Below, piece by piece: positions 18,904-27,580 of a stretch of 64,000 nucleotides of DNA. Origin of the DNA: W0P28-013 sp964570565. GTDB lineage: Bacteria > Bacteroidota > Bacteroidia > Bacteroidales > Paludibacteraceae. The notes below the pieces were generated by a model. That model made no database searches and was not told the DNA's origin. It saw nothing but the letters and a program-made list of their open reading frames with translations. The translations under genes and the position numbers were made by a program. The stretch is from the NCBI GenBank assembly GCA_964570565.1, contig CAZMYT010000003.1:62001-126000 (forward strand). The letters are read 5' to 3'. Position 1 is the stretch's first letter. Every line of letters starts with the position of its first letter.

Positions 18904-19854
18904 TTATTCCACCACTGTTTTATGACGATATTCGTAAGCTTCTACAATGCGTTGCACCAGTTTATGACGCACAATATCTTTTTGATTAAACTCTACACGC
19001 GCAATGCCTTTAACATCTTTGAGCACATCCAACGCATCTTTCAAACCCGATTTTTGCGATGGTGGCAAATCTATTTGAGTCATATCACCCGTGATTATCA
19101 TTTTGGCATTCAACCCCATACGTGTCAAAAACATTTTAATTTGTTGTGTAGACGTATTTTGCGCTTCATCCAAAATAATCACTGCATCGCTCAATGTTCG
19201 CCCACGCATAAAAGCCAATGGTGCAATTTGAATGGTTCCATTCGACAAATAATCGGCTAGTTTGGCAGCAGGAATCATATCTTGCAAAGCATCGTAGAGC
19301 GGTTGCAAATAGGGATCTATTTTTTCTTTCATATCGCCTGGCAAGAAACCCAACTTCTCACCCGCCTCCACGGCTGGACGGCTCAAAATGATTTTCTTAA
19401 CTTCCCGATTTTTAAGCGAACGCACCGCCAAAGCAATAGCCGTATAGGTTTTACCAGAACCAGCTGGGCCAATAGCAAATAACAAATCGTTCGTATCGTA
19501 ATCTTTCACCAATTTTTGTTGATTCGCTGTACGCGCCACGATGGATTTGCCGCCTACGCCATGTACAATGAGATGATCGTGCTTTATTTCGACAGGTTTG
19601 TCACCTTTTACCATATCAATGATGTGCTGTTCTGTCAACGTATTGTGTTGTGAGCAAAAGTCAGCCAACGTTTGTAGGGTATTCTCCAGCGCAGCCACAT
19701 CGGCATCTGAACCTGCCAACTTCAACACATGCCCGCGTCCCATAAGCTTCACACTCGGATGCAGATCCTTTATCAAACGCATATTGGTGTTATTCACACC
19801 ATAAAAAACAGCTGTGTCAATATTTTCTGAAAGGTTCAAAACGGTTTCTATCAT
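18904..19854 (-). CDS. phoH: PhoH family ATPase
   Basis: Cytoplasmic P-loop ATPase (about 316 aa) of the PhoH/PhoH-like family, implicated in RNA metabolism and stress responses. It carries an N-terminal KH-like segment, Walker A GPAGSGKT about 130 residues in, Walker B VIILDEAQN and the ITGDMTQIDLP motif. The ATG at 19854 is chosen; the frame also opens at a TTG at 19866, but a promoter box only 11 bases upstream makes the ATG more plausible. It leads a probable two-gene transcript with the NSS transporter. Confidence 0.93.
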   Translation of the reverse strand: MIETVLNLSENIDTAVFYGVNNTNMRLIKDLHPSVKLMGRGHVLKLAGSDADVAALENTLQTLADFCSQHNTLTEQHIIDMVKGDKPVEIKHDHLIVHGVGGKSIVARTANQQKLVKDYDTNDLLFAIGPAGSGKTYTAIALAVRSLKNREVKKIILSRPAVEAGEKLGFLPGDMKEKIDPYLQPLYDALQDMIPAAKLADYLSNGTIQIAPLAFMRGRTLSDAVIILDEAQNTSTQQIKMFLTRMGLNAKMIITGDMTQIDLPPSQKSGLKDALDVLKDVKGIARVEFNQKDIVRHKLVQRIVEAYEYRHKTVVE

Positions 19855-19876
19855 CTCATTTTTCAAATTAAGTGTG

Positions 19877-19909
19877 CAAATTTAATAAAAATCTATCAAA
19901 TTCATCAAA
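19877..19909 (-). promoter_or_regulatory. Promoter of phoH
   Basis: On the minus strand TAAATTTG (19877-19884) is preceded 21 bases upstream by a TTTG element (19906-19909). Confidence 0.55.
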
Positions 19910-19932
19910 AATAAACCAAAACGGTTAAAATT

Positions 19933-19964
19933 ATAAATGCCGCAGATAATTCTACGGCATTTAT
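19933..19964 (-). terminator. Terminator after glyA
   Basis: A 10-bp stem ATAAATGCCG / CGGCATTTAT with a 12-base loop, followed on the minus strand by AATTTTAA. It lies about 20 bases after the glyA stop. Confidence 0.75.
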
Positions 19965-19985
19965 CAAAGTATTTTGAATAATTTA

Positions 19986-21266
19986 TTACCAAACAAACAA
20001 TGGATATTTTGCCATCATCGCATTCACTTCAGCACGCACTTTGGCCATCACTTGCTCATCTTCAGGAGCCGATAACACACGGTCAATTAAATCGACAATC
20101 TGCGCCATGTCTTGCTCTTTCAAACCACGTGTAGTAATGGCTGGTGTACCAAATCGCAAACCAGATGTTTGAAATGGAGAACGACTATCAAACGGCACCA
20201 TATTTTTATTGGTGGTGATATCGGCAGCCACCAAGGCTTTTTCGGCAACTTTACCAGTTAATTCAGGAAATTTGGTACGTAAATCGACCAACATGGAGTG
20301 ATTATCCGTTCCGTCTGAAATAATTTTGTAACCTTTGGTCATAAATGCTTTCGCCATAGCAGTCGCATTGAGTTGTACTTGTTGTTGGTAACGTTTAAAC
20401 TCAGGTTGCAATGCCTCGCCAAAAGCAACAGCTTTAGCAGCAATAACGTGCTCCAATGGGCCACCTTGTGTACCTGGAAAAACCGCAGAATCCAACAAAG
20501 CCGACATCATTTTCACCTCGCCTTTGGGTGTGGTTTTTCCCCATGGATTTGGGAAATCTTCACCCATGAGAATTACACCGCCACGGGGGCCACGTAATGT
20601 TTTGTGGGTTGTAGAAGTTACAATATGCGCGTATTTAACTGGATTACGGAGTAAGCCAGCAGCTATTAAACCAGCAGGATGCGCCATATCCACCATAAAA
20701 ATAGCACCAATTTTATCGGCCACTTGACGAATACGTTCATAATCCCAATCGCGGCTATAGGCTGATGCACCAGCAATGATTAATTTAGGTTTTTCGGCTA
20801 AAGCCACTTGTTCCAATTGGTCATAATCCACACGACCATCTGATTCTTTGACATTGTATTCGAGCGCCGTATAATTCAAACCCGAAAAATTAACGGGTGA
20901 ACCGTGCGATAAATGTCCGCCATGCGACAAATTTAAACCTAAAAACTTATCACCATGATTTAAGCAGGCAATAAATACCGCCATATTGGCTTGAGCGCCA
21001 GAATGTGGTTGCACGTTAGCCCACTTGGCTCCAAACAATTCACATAAACGGTCAATGGCCAATTGTTCTGCTTCATCCACTACCTCACAACCGCCATAAT
21101 AGCGTTTACCAGGGTAGCCTTCAGCATATTTATTGGTCAATACCGATCCCATAGCTTCCAGCACTTCATCGCTTACAAAATTTTCGGAAGCAATGAGTTC
21201 GATGCCTTTCATCTGGCGTTCACGTTCACGCTTAATGATGTCAAAAATGAGTGAATCTCTTTTCAT
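19986..21266 (-). CDS. glyA: Serine hydroxymethyltransferase
   Basis: PLP enzyme that interconverts serine and glycine while charging tetrahydrofolate with a one-carbon unit. The 426-residue protein has the normal length, with the early IELIASENFVS motif, the YAEGYPGKRYYGG substrate loop, and the PLP lysine in VTSTTHKTLRGPRGG. It begins 6 bases after the dapF stop, so the two are almost certainly cotranscribed. It closes the minus-strand run that starts with the PnuC-like gene and is followed by a clear terminator. Confidence 0.97.
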   Translation of the reverse strand: MKRDSLIFDIIKRERERQMKGIELIASENFVSDEVLEAMGSVLTNKYAEGYPGKRYYGGCEVVDEAEQLAIDRLCELFGAKWANVQPHSGAQANMAVFIACLNHGDKFLGLNLSHGGHLSHGSPVNFSGLNYTALEYNVKESDGRVDYDQLEQVALAEKPKLIIAGASAYSRDWDYERIRQVADKIGAIFMVDMAHPAGLIAAGLLRNPVKYAHIVTSTTHKTLRGPRGGVILMGEDFPNPWGKTTPKGEVKMMSALLDSAVFPGTQGGPLEHVIAAKAVAFGEALQPEFKRYQQQVQLNATAMAKAFMTKGYKIISDGTDNHSMLVDLRTKFPELTGKVAEKALVAADITTNKNMVPFDSRSPFQTSGLRFGTPAITTRGLKEQDMAQIVDLIDRVLSAPEDEQVMAKVRAEVNAMMAKYPLFVW

Positions 21267-21272
21267 ATCTCT

Positions 21273-22118
21273 TTAGTTTATAATTATTTCTCCTTTGAAA
21301 ACAAGCGTGGCGGGTCCTGTCAAAAACACATGATTAGAAGCTTCATCCCAAAACACTTCTAAATCGCCACCTAGCAATGAAACAGTAGCTTTACGCTGTG
21401 ATAAACGGTTTAAAACAGCCGCCACAAGCACCGCACAAGCACCGGTACCACACGCTAACGTTTCGCCAGAACCACGTTCCCAAACACGCATACGTAGATG
21501 TGTATCACTAAGTGTCTCCACAAATTCCACATTCGTGCGATTAGGAAATAGTTCATTCGTTTCAATAGCTGCTCCCTGACGCGGCAAATCTAACTGGTCG
21601 ATGCCAGTTGTAAAGATGACGGTGTGCGGATTTCCCATTGACACACAGGTTATATCGTACACTTCATCATTCACAAAAACCTGTTCATTGATAACACGTT
21701 CACGAGCCAAATCGACTGGAATATGAGCCGCCTCCAATATCGGTTCACCCATATCAACGGTCACTAAATCTACTTGATTGTCAGCATTTACAAAGAGTGC
21801 CAGTTGCTTAACACCCGCTTTAGTTTCCAACATCAATGATTTTTTTGTAGTCAAACCAAAATCGTACAGATATTTACCAATGCAACGCGCTGCATTACCG
21901 CACATTTCAGCTTCCGAACCATCAGCATTGAACATACGCATCCGAAAATCACACGAGTCAGACGATAAAATAAGCACCAAACCATCTGAACCAATTCCTG
22001 TGTGACGATTGCTCCAAGCTATCGCCAATTGTTCTGGATTTTCGAGGGTTTGTTGTAGGCAATTGACATAAATATAATCATTGCCTATACCATGCATTTT
22101 TACGAAGGGAATTTTCAT
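21273..22118 (-). CDS. dapF: Diaminopimelate epimerase
   Basis: Converts LL- to meso-diaminopimelate for lysine and peptidoglycan synthesis, using two catalytic cysteines. Both are visible: Cys73 in EMCGNAARC and the second in the late GETLACGTGACA motif. The N-terminus (FVKMHGIGNDYIYV) is diagnostic. Length (281 aa) is normal. It lies 2 bases after the flavin reductase stop and 6 bases before glyA, indicating tight operon packing. In many Bacteroidota dapF is next to the aminotransferase dapL, which is absent here. Confidence 0.96.
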   Translation of the reverse strand: MKIPFVKMHGIGNDYIYVNCLQQTLENPEQLAIAWSNRHTGIGSDGLVLILSSDSCDFRMRMFNADGSEAEMCGNAARCIGKYLYDFGLTTKKSLMLETKAGVKQLALFVNADNQVDLVTVDMGEPILEAAHIPVDLARERVINEQVFVNDEVYDITCVSMGNPHTVIFTTGIDQLDLPRQGAAIETNELFPNRTNVEFVETLSDTHLRMRVWERGSGETLACGTGACAVLVAAVLNRLSQRKATVSLLGGDLEVFWDEASNHVFLTGPATLVFKGEIIIN

Positions 22119-22120
22119 CG

Positions 22121-22690
22121 TTATTTTATTTTTTTACGCACACTCCAACCAAATTTGCCTATTTCCTCGCCCAATTTGTAGTAATGTCCATGTGAATAGG
22201 CCATTAGTTTTGCTTCCGATAATCTAAATTCATCGGTTATAGGGTCAATATAACGACTATCGGCTTGCACATTCACCACTTCAGAAATAAACATATCGTG
22301 ACTACCTAATGGCATAATTTGCTTCACGCGACATTCAATAGACAACGGAGATTCTACAATAATAGGTGCACTTACTTGCTCACCTTTGCGTGGTGTTAAT
22401 TTCATTTCGGCAAACTTGTTATAATCTTTTCCGCTTTTCACGCCACACCAATCGGTGGCAAATGCCATATCTTCATTGGTAAGATTCAACACAAATTCGC
22501 CAGTACGTTTAATGATTTCGTATGAATGACGCTCTGGACGCACCGAAATATAACACATAGCTGGATTTGTACAAATAGTACCAACCCAACTGACAGTGAG
22601 CATATTATATTCTTCCTCAGAACCACCACACGATACCAAAATAGCTGGCAACGGATAAATAAGAGTTCCTGGTTTCCAATGTTGTTTCAT
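22121..22690 (-). CDS. Flavin reductase family protein (flavoredoxin-like)
   Basis: A 189-residue FMN-binding split-barrel protein of the flavin reductase-like family. Visible features are the start WKPGTLIYPLPAILVSCG, the TVSWVGTICTNPAMCYISVRPERHS block that binds FMN phosphate, and ECRVKQIMPLGSHDMFISEV. Relatives act as flavoredoxins or NAD(P)H:flavin oxidoreductases; the partner is unknown. It lies directly before dapF and 29 bases after the four-helix-bundle gene. The gap upstream contains a degenerate octamer repeat seen again near 36.9 kb. Confidence 0.88.
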   Translation of the reverse strand: MKQHWKPGTLIYPLPAILVSCGGSEEEYNMLTVSWVGTICTNPAMCYISVRPERHSYEIIKRTGEFVLNLTNEDMAFATDWCGVKSGKDYNKFAEMKLTPRKGEQVSAPIIVESPLSIECRVKQIMPLGSHDMFISEVVNVQADSRYIDPITDEFRLSEAKLMAYSHGHYYKLGEEIGKFGWSVRKKIK

Positions 22691-22703
22691 AAGTACAAAT
22701 AAA

Positions 22704-22724
22704 TTAATGACTTAATAACTCAAT
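22704..22724. repeat. Degenerate octamer repeat, copy A
   Basis: A 21-base sequence TTAATGACTTAATAACTCAAT, which reads as imperfect tandem octamers (TTAATGAC, TTAATAAC, TCAAT). It matches 19 of 21 positions with a copy at 36913-36933. It overlaps the stop codon of the four-helix-bundle gene and precedes the flavin reductase start. Confidence 0.5.
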
Positions 22725-23100
22725 CTGAGATGGCTTTTGATGCACCCGCGTTCTTCCGAGCCGTTGAAAAAATATATAACAGTTCAGTTGCTTCTTGCAT
22801 TAAACTTTCCAGTAATTCTTTTTTTATGAAGCTACCATCCACAAGCATTTCCATCCAAAAAATTGATTCATCGCACTCCTCAATAACAATACTCAACTTA
22901 CTTTTAAACTCTGCCAACGAACGCGCTACACATGCGGCACGATAATTAGCTGCAACAGAAGTACCAGAGCGCATTAATTGACGTGCTAAAACATCAGCCT
23001 CACGCGTATGAGGTAACGATTGAGAAAGACGAATGACTCGTAACGCGAATTGTTTAGTACGATTCTTCATCTCTTCACGGAATGCAAACCTGGTATCCAT
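22720..23100 (-). CDS. Four-helix-bundle protein (S23/Avd-like family)
   Basis: A 126-residue, mostly helical protein of the TIGR02436-type four-helix-bundle family. The signature is present: a basic first helix (FALRVIRLSQSLP), LARQLMRSGTSVAANYRAA, and an acidic ECDESIFWMEML helix. The family was first seen as reading frames within 23S rRNA intervening sequences and includes Avd, the accessory protein of diversity-generating retroelements. Here it is a stand-alone gene between a PnuC-like transporter and a flavin reductase, with no rRNA or reverse transcriptase nearby. An AT-rich hairpin lies just upstream and a degenerate repeat just downstream. Function unknown. Confidence 0.88.
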   Translation of the reverse strand: MDTRFAFREEMKNRTKQFALRVIRLSQSLPHTREADVLARQLMRSGTSVAANYRAACVARSLAEFKSKLSIVIEECDESIFWMEMLVDGSFIKKELLESLMQEATELLYIFSTARKNAGASKAISD

Positions 23101-23105
23101 GTTTT

Positions 23106-23129
23106 ACTTAATTTATTAAATAATTAAGT
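23106..23129. repeat. AT-rich inverted repeat between pnuC-like and S23-like genes
   Basis: ACTTAATT and AATTAAGT form an 8-bp inverted repeat with an 8-base spacer, filling most of the 28-base gap. It is too AT-rich to be a convincing terminator. Confidence 0.45.
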
Positions 23130-23896
23130 TATTTCTTCAGCCAGCCATACTTTTCTTTAGGAGTTGCTTTAATCCAAGCTATAGTAGCCACACCGTTGAT
23201 AACCAAGAAGAAGGTAAATAGTACCAAACTGAAAATATTTGACGTCACAACCACAGCTAATAACATACCAGCCACACTATACACTAACCAATAAAGCCAA
23301 GAATCGTTTTTCTTGTAAATAAGCCAATAATTGGCCAATACACTAGCAGCAATCATAGAGCCACTAATGATTTTAGCTACCACATTTTCGCACAAACCAT
23401 CTCCGTACATAACAAAAGTAGCAAATAAATAATCGACTACAATAATCGCAAGAAAGGCGAACAAGGTAATCAACATCGTCGACATGTTTAAAAATTCTGG
23501 CGCAAACACTTCCTCTTTGTGAGTTTTCGAACCTTTTTTCCAAGACATAATAGCCATAATTTGGAAAGGAATAAATACGACAAAATAGAGAAAAGTTAAG
23601 TCGAACAAGCCATTCAAATAGAATTGAACACCCAACAAAGCTGATGAACCAACACCTAAATAAAACCCGGTATAGTTAGCGGGATTTTTAATACTTAAAA
23701 TATAAGCCACACCAATAATACTAGCAGGAATACCAACACAAAAAGCGGGCTGATTAAAAAATAACAATTTACCAGCCAATTCAGGTATCAACAGTTCGGC
23801 TACGTATAAAACGCCCAACAAAGCACCAAATAACACAATAGCAATCAACGAATTGGCACCAGTTTCGCGCCACAATTTTGTAATAGTCGAATTCAT
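23129..23896 (-). CDS. PnuC-like vitamin/nucleoside transporter
   Basis: A 255-residue membrane protein with about seven or eight hydrophobic helices. The C-terminal part (ANYWLIYKKNDSWLYWLV, then a helix ending NGVATIAWIKATPKEKYGW) resembles the conserved region of PnuC facilitators, which take up nicotinamide riboside, riboflavin or thiamine-type compounds. It is the first gene of the run leading to glyA and has a good promoter immediately upstream. No riboswitch-sized leader exists (about 40 bases), so vitamin-responsive RNA control is unlikely. The family call is moderately confident and the substrate is unknown. Confidence 0.65.
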   Translation of the reverse strand: MNSTITKLWRETGANSLIAIVLFGALLGVLYVAELLIPELAGKLLFFNQPAFCVGIPASIIGVAYILSIKNPANYTGFYLGVGSSALLGVQFYLNGLFDLTFLYFVVFIPFQIMAIMSWKKGSKTHKEEVFAPEFLNMSTMLITLFAFLAIIVVDYLFATFVMYGDGLCENVVAKIISGSMIAASVLANYWLIYKKNDSWLYWLVYSVAGMLLAVVVTSNIFSLVLFTFFLVINGVATIAWIKATPKEKYGWLKK

Positions 23897-23942
23897 AAAA
23901 AATTTGTTTTGATCAGTTTTTAAGTTAAATTTATTTTGTTTG

Positions 23943-23972
23943 CAAAGATAATCAATTTACAAAGGACACAAA
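23943..23972 (-). promoter_or_regulatory. Promoter of the pnuC-like to glyA run
   Basis: On the minus strand TATCTTTG (23943-23950) is preceded 18 bases upstream by TTTG (23969-23972). It lies just past the YgiQ stop codon. Confidence 0.65.
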
Positions 23973-23980
23973 TCACCGTC

Positions 23981-25795
23981 TTACTTCTTGAATAATTTAT
24001 CAGCCAAATCCAAGCGATTCATCTTTTGTAAATCGCGTTTAATTTGGTTCCGAGCATCGGGTTTATACCAAAAGAAGAATTGACGTTGTGCCAATTTTTC
24101 AGGCTGCGTACGTGCCACATAAATAGGTTTCATGGTGTACGGATTCAGCCCCGTGTAGTACATTTCGGTCGCTAGAGTCATAGGTGTTGGCGTAAAATCC
24201 TGCACTTGCTCTAATTGAAAATTCAATTGTTTCGTTTCTACCGCCAATTCGGCCATATCTTGAGGTTCGCAACCTGGATGACTCGAAATAAAATAGGGAA
24301 TCAATTGTTGTTTGAGCGATTCGCTCTCATTGATGCGATCGAACGTGCGTTTAAACTCTTTGAACAGAGCAAAACTTGGCTTACGCATCACCTTCAAAAC
24401 CGATTCACTGGTATGTTCGGGAGCCACTTTGAGCCGTCCTGACACGTGATGCGCAATCAATTCGTACATATAGTCCTTATTTCCTTTGTTCACGGCTTCG
24501 TTATCGGAACGATGCAACAACAAATCATACCGCACGCCACTGCCAATAAAACTTTTTTTGACGTATGGCAACGCATCCACTTTACGATACAAATCGAGCA
24601 TCGGGCGATGGTCGGTTTCCAAATTACGACAAACGGCAGGCGAAATACACGAAGGGCGTTTACATTTAGCACACAACTCCAAATTTCTACCTGCCATACG
24701 ATACATATTCGCCGAAGGACCGCCTAAGTCGCTAAAGTAACCTTTATAATTGGGCGATTCTGACAATTTCCTCACTTCACGAAGCACTGATTCTTCGCTA
24801 CGCGATACAATGAACTTACCTTGATGCATCGAAATGGTACAAAATGCACAACCGCCAAAACAGCCACGATGCGTATTCACCGAAAATTGAATCATATCAA
24901 AGGCAGGAATCGTTTTTCCTTTATATTTAGGATGAGGCAAACGCGTAAAAGGTAAATCGTGTACCGCATCCAAATCGGCTGTAGTCATCGGCGCAAAAGG
25001 TGGATTAACCACCACAAAAGCACCATCAACTGGCTGCACTAAATGTGTTTGATTCAGTTTATTCGATTCCTCTTCGATGACGCGAAACGTTTCAGCCGAT
25101 ATTCGTTTATCTTTGGCACAAGCAGCGTGCGACTGTAACATCACTTGGTGCTCATACGACGGTTTTTCTTTCGTCACATAAGCCATTTGTGGAATTGCTT
25201 GACAATCCTTGATGGATTGACCAGCTTGCAATGCACGCACTAGCGCACGAATAGGCTGTTCGCCCATTCCATATACTAACAAATCCGCTTTCGTATCGGC
25301 CAAAATCGATTTATGATAACTGTCGCTCCAATAATCGTAGTGCGAAAAACGACGTAAACTCGCTTCAATACCACCAATTACCAATGGCACATCAGGATAT
25401 AATTTTTTGAGAATTTGGGAATACACTACCGTTGTTCGGTCGGGACGCATGCCTGCTTTGCCATCGGGCGAGTAAGCATCGTTGGAACGCAACCGACGAT
25501 TGGCCGTATAATGATTCACCATAGAATCCATACAACCAGCCGAAATAGCAAAAAACAGACGCGGGCGACCCATTTTTGTAAAATCGCGATGATCGCCTCG
25601 CCAATCGGGCTGAGGAATAATCGCTACACGCAATCCTTCCTGTTCGAGCACACGACCAATAACCGCAGCTCCAAACGACGGGTGATCGATGTATGCATCA
25701 CCCGAAAAGAGCACCACATCGACACTGTCCCAGCCTCGAAGTTCCAACTCTTTTTTAGTCGTTGGCAAAAAATCGGTTAATTTATAGTCCTGCAT
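23981..25795 (-). CDS. YgiQ family radical SAM protein
   Basis: A 604-residue radical SAM protein of the UPF0313/YgiQ family. The [4Fe-4S]/SAM motif is C312-x3-C316-x2-C319 in RGCFGGCAFC. The N-terminal cobalamin-domain-like segment (DVVLFSGDAYIDHPSFGAAVIGR) and the C-terminal EQVQDFTPTPMTLATEMYYTG block are both diagnostic. A second Cys cluster (CAKCKRPSC, residues near 380) is typical of the family. The reaction catalysed is not known. It is the last gene of the minus-strand run that begins with the dipeptidyl peptidase, 12 bases after the Wzi-like gene. Confidence 0.93.
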   Translation of the reverse strand: MQDYKLTDFLPTTKKELELRGWDSVDVVLFSGDAYIDHPSFGAAVIGRVLEQEGLRVAIIPQPDWRGDHRDFTKMGRPRLFFAISAGCMDSMVNHYTANRRLRSNDAYSPDGKAGMRPDRTTVVYSQILKKLYPDVPLVIGGIEASLRRFSHYDYWSDSYHKSILADTKADLLVYGMGEQPIRALVRALQAGQSIKDCQAIPQMAYVTKEKPSYEHQVMLQSHAACAKDKRISAETFRVIEEESNKLNQTHLVQPVDGAFVVVNPPFAPMTTADLDAVHDLPFTRLPHPKYKGKTIPAFDMIQFSVNTHRGCFGGCAFCTISMHQGKFIVSRSEESVLREVRKLSESPNYKGYFSDLGGPSANMYRMAGRNLELCAKCKRPSCISPAVCRNLETDHRPMLDLYRKVDALPYVKKSFIGSGVRYDLLLHRSDNEAVNKGNKDYMYELIAHHVSGRLKVAPEHTSESVLKVMRKPSFALFKEFKRTFDRINESESLKQQLIPYFISSHPGCEPQDMAELAVETKQLNFQLEQVQDFTPTPMTLATEMYYTGLNPYTMKPIYVARTQPEKLAQRQFFFWYKPDARNQIKRDLQKMNRLDLADKLFKK

Positions 25796-25807
25796 GTAAT
25801 CAGCGTA

Positions 25808-27580
25808 TTAAAATCCAAAGCTAAACCCAACGGTACACGTCAAGTTTTCGCCATGATAAAGTTTTGGTGTAAATTTATTGAGGTATTCTTGACCTGTCAA
25901 ACGTGTTTCTGAAGCGATTGGCGTAGACGTCAAATCGTAACCTTGTGCATTATTCCACTCCACATTGATGATAGCGTAAGCATTATTTACCACTTCGTAA
26001 ACCGCTTTAAAGACGACCAAATCGTTATGCCAAATCTTTTCGTTAAACGGTTTTTGGCTAATAGCTTCACCTACTTGGCGACGCACATATTCGTAATCAT
26101 TATACTTGGTGGCGTTGGTGTACGACAGATTTAAATTAAGACTACGAATAGGTTTATAATTGATCGCCACGTAAATATCTTGTGAATTATCGCCCAAATA
26201 ACTACCCAAATTATAACTATTCGACGCCCAAGTTAACGTCTGAATGGAATGTTTGTAATTGATAATATTACTGCGTGTAAATTCGCCTTGTAAAGACAGA
26301 TTTTTAATTGGCCAATTGCTAGCATTAAAACCCAACTTATACGACACAGGATTTTGCTGTGGATTAGATGGCTTTAAACGACTCCAACTAATTTCGTCGA
26401 TATACATAGAGCCATACAAATGTAAATGTTTGATATTACGTGAACTCACATTAAAGAAAATCTGTGAATTTTGATTTTCAGTTTTCAAACCTTTGGTCAT
26501 TAAGTGATCAATCGATTTATAATAGGCAATCGGAATAAAATAGGCGGCTTGCACATTATTTTCAGCATAAACGATGGCATTCCCAAGCGACAAATTCAAA
26601 CCTTGAATGGGCGTAAAAGTCAACATATTGGCAGCCAAAAATTTATTGGCTGGACGGTAATGCTTTTTCACAACACCTTCGTCATAATCTTCTAAATAAT
26701 AATTCGTACTATCGAGCACATTACTGATTAACCAACCGTGTATATAATTCAATTCGAACCATTTACAAGGTTTTAAATTCAACGTCACCATCGGAAACGA
26801 CGGTGCTTTACCCGAAATAATATTAGAGCCATTGTAATTATCGCCCCACGTAATAACGTCTTTTACCAAACCGATGCTTCCCCACGATGTATAAGCTTTA
26901 ATACCGCCACGCATATCGCTGTAATCGCCACCATAGTTAGCCTCTTTATATTCCACACCAGGTAAATTATTCAAATACGTCGGTTTCGTTATTTTGGCTC
27001 CCGATATTTTATCGTAGGCTGTTGGGAACTCGCTATCGCTCAAATAAGTGCCATTGAATGATTGATCACGATAACTGGCATAAAGCGATACATGGTCCAC
27101 AATGGTAGCCTGAAATTCAGCGCCAAACCAACGTTTGGTAATGGCGCCCTTTTGATTCGCCAAAATATCCATGCCCAATATCGGTGTAATACGCGCTTTA
27201 AACGTGGGTGAATAATAGTGAAATGCTGGCTGTAAAAGCGATAGGTTAAACGATTTTTTATCCGTCCAACTTACGATGTTAGTGGGCATGGTGTCGCGTT
27301 CCAAGGCGTAATCGTTCAAGAAAAATTTCAAATCGGCTTTTTGACGTTTCGTCAATAACGAATCTTTAGCTTGCGCCTCTACCAACTTTTGGGCAATAAA
27401 GTTACGACTATAAGGTTTTACCACCGAATTTATCGAAATGACTTTATCTATAGCCAATTCGTCGATAAAATCGTAAATTTGTGTATACGCTATATTTTCA
27501 GGAATATCCTGCGCTACCACCACAGCCGTAGACAGCAAAATTAAAAACGATACAAGTAATTTTTTCATGGGTTTATGCAT
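25808..27580 (-). CDS. Outer-membrane beta-barrel protein, capsule assembly Wzi-like
   Basis: A 590-residue secreted protein with a signal peptide (KKLLVSFLILLSTAVVVAQ), a short helical N-terminal region (about 25-100), and then alternating strands ending in an aromatic C-terminus (TVGFSFGF), as expected of an outer-membrane barrel. The stretch GSIGLVKDVITWGDNYNG through PSFPMVTLNLKP resembles the WG...G and PFP elements of capsule assembly Wzi proteins, which anchor capsule at the cell surface. The start overlaps the upstream stop by one base (TAATG); a second ATG four codons later would also suit the signal peptide. Wzi assignment is moderate. Confidence 0.65.
   Translation of the reverse strand: MHKPMKKLLVSFLILLSTAVVVAQDIPENIAYTQIYDFIDELAIDKVISINSVVKPYSRNFIAQKLVEAQAKDSLLTKRQKADLKFFLNDYALERDTMPTNIVSWTDKKSFNLSLLQPAFHYYSPTFKARITPILGMDILANQKGAITKRWFGAEFQATIVDHVSLYASYRDQSFNGTYLSDSEFPTAYDKISGAKITKPTYLNNLPGVEYKEANYGGDYSDMRGGIKAYTSWGSIGLVKDVITWGDNYNGSNIISGKAPSFPMVTLNLKPCKWFELNYIHGWLISNVLDSTNYYLEDYDEGVVKKHYRPANKFLAANMLTFTPIQGLNLSLGNAIVYAENNVQAAYFIPIAYYKSIDHLMTKGLKTENQNSQIFFNVSSRNIKHLHLYGSMYIDEISWSRLKPSNPQQNPVSYKLGFNASNWPIKNLSLQGEFTRSNIINYKHSIQTLTWASNSYNLGSYLGDNSQDIYVAINYKPIRSLNLNLSYTNATKYNDYEYVRRQVGEAISQKPFNEKIWHNDLVVFKAVYEVVNNAYAIINVEWNNAQGYDLTSTPIASETRLTGQEYLNKFTPKLYHGENLTCTVGFSFGF

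Noticed and set aside
22720..23100. Avd accessory gene of a diversity-generating retroelement
   Set aside because: The fold family fits, but no reverse transcriptase, template repeat or variable repeat is visible within the window.
23897..23980. Riboswitch before the PnuC-like gene
   Set aside because: The space between promoter box and start codon is only about 45 bases and shows no conserved riboswitch sequence or strong hairpin.
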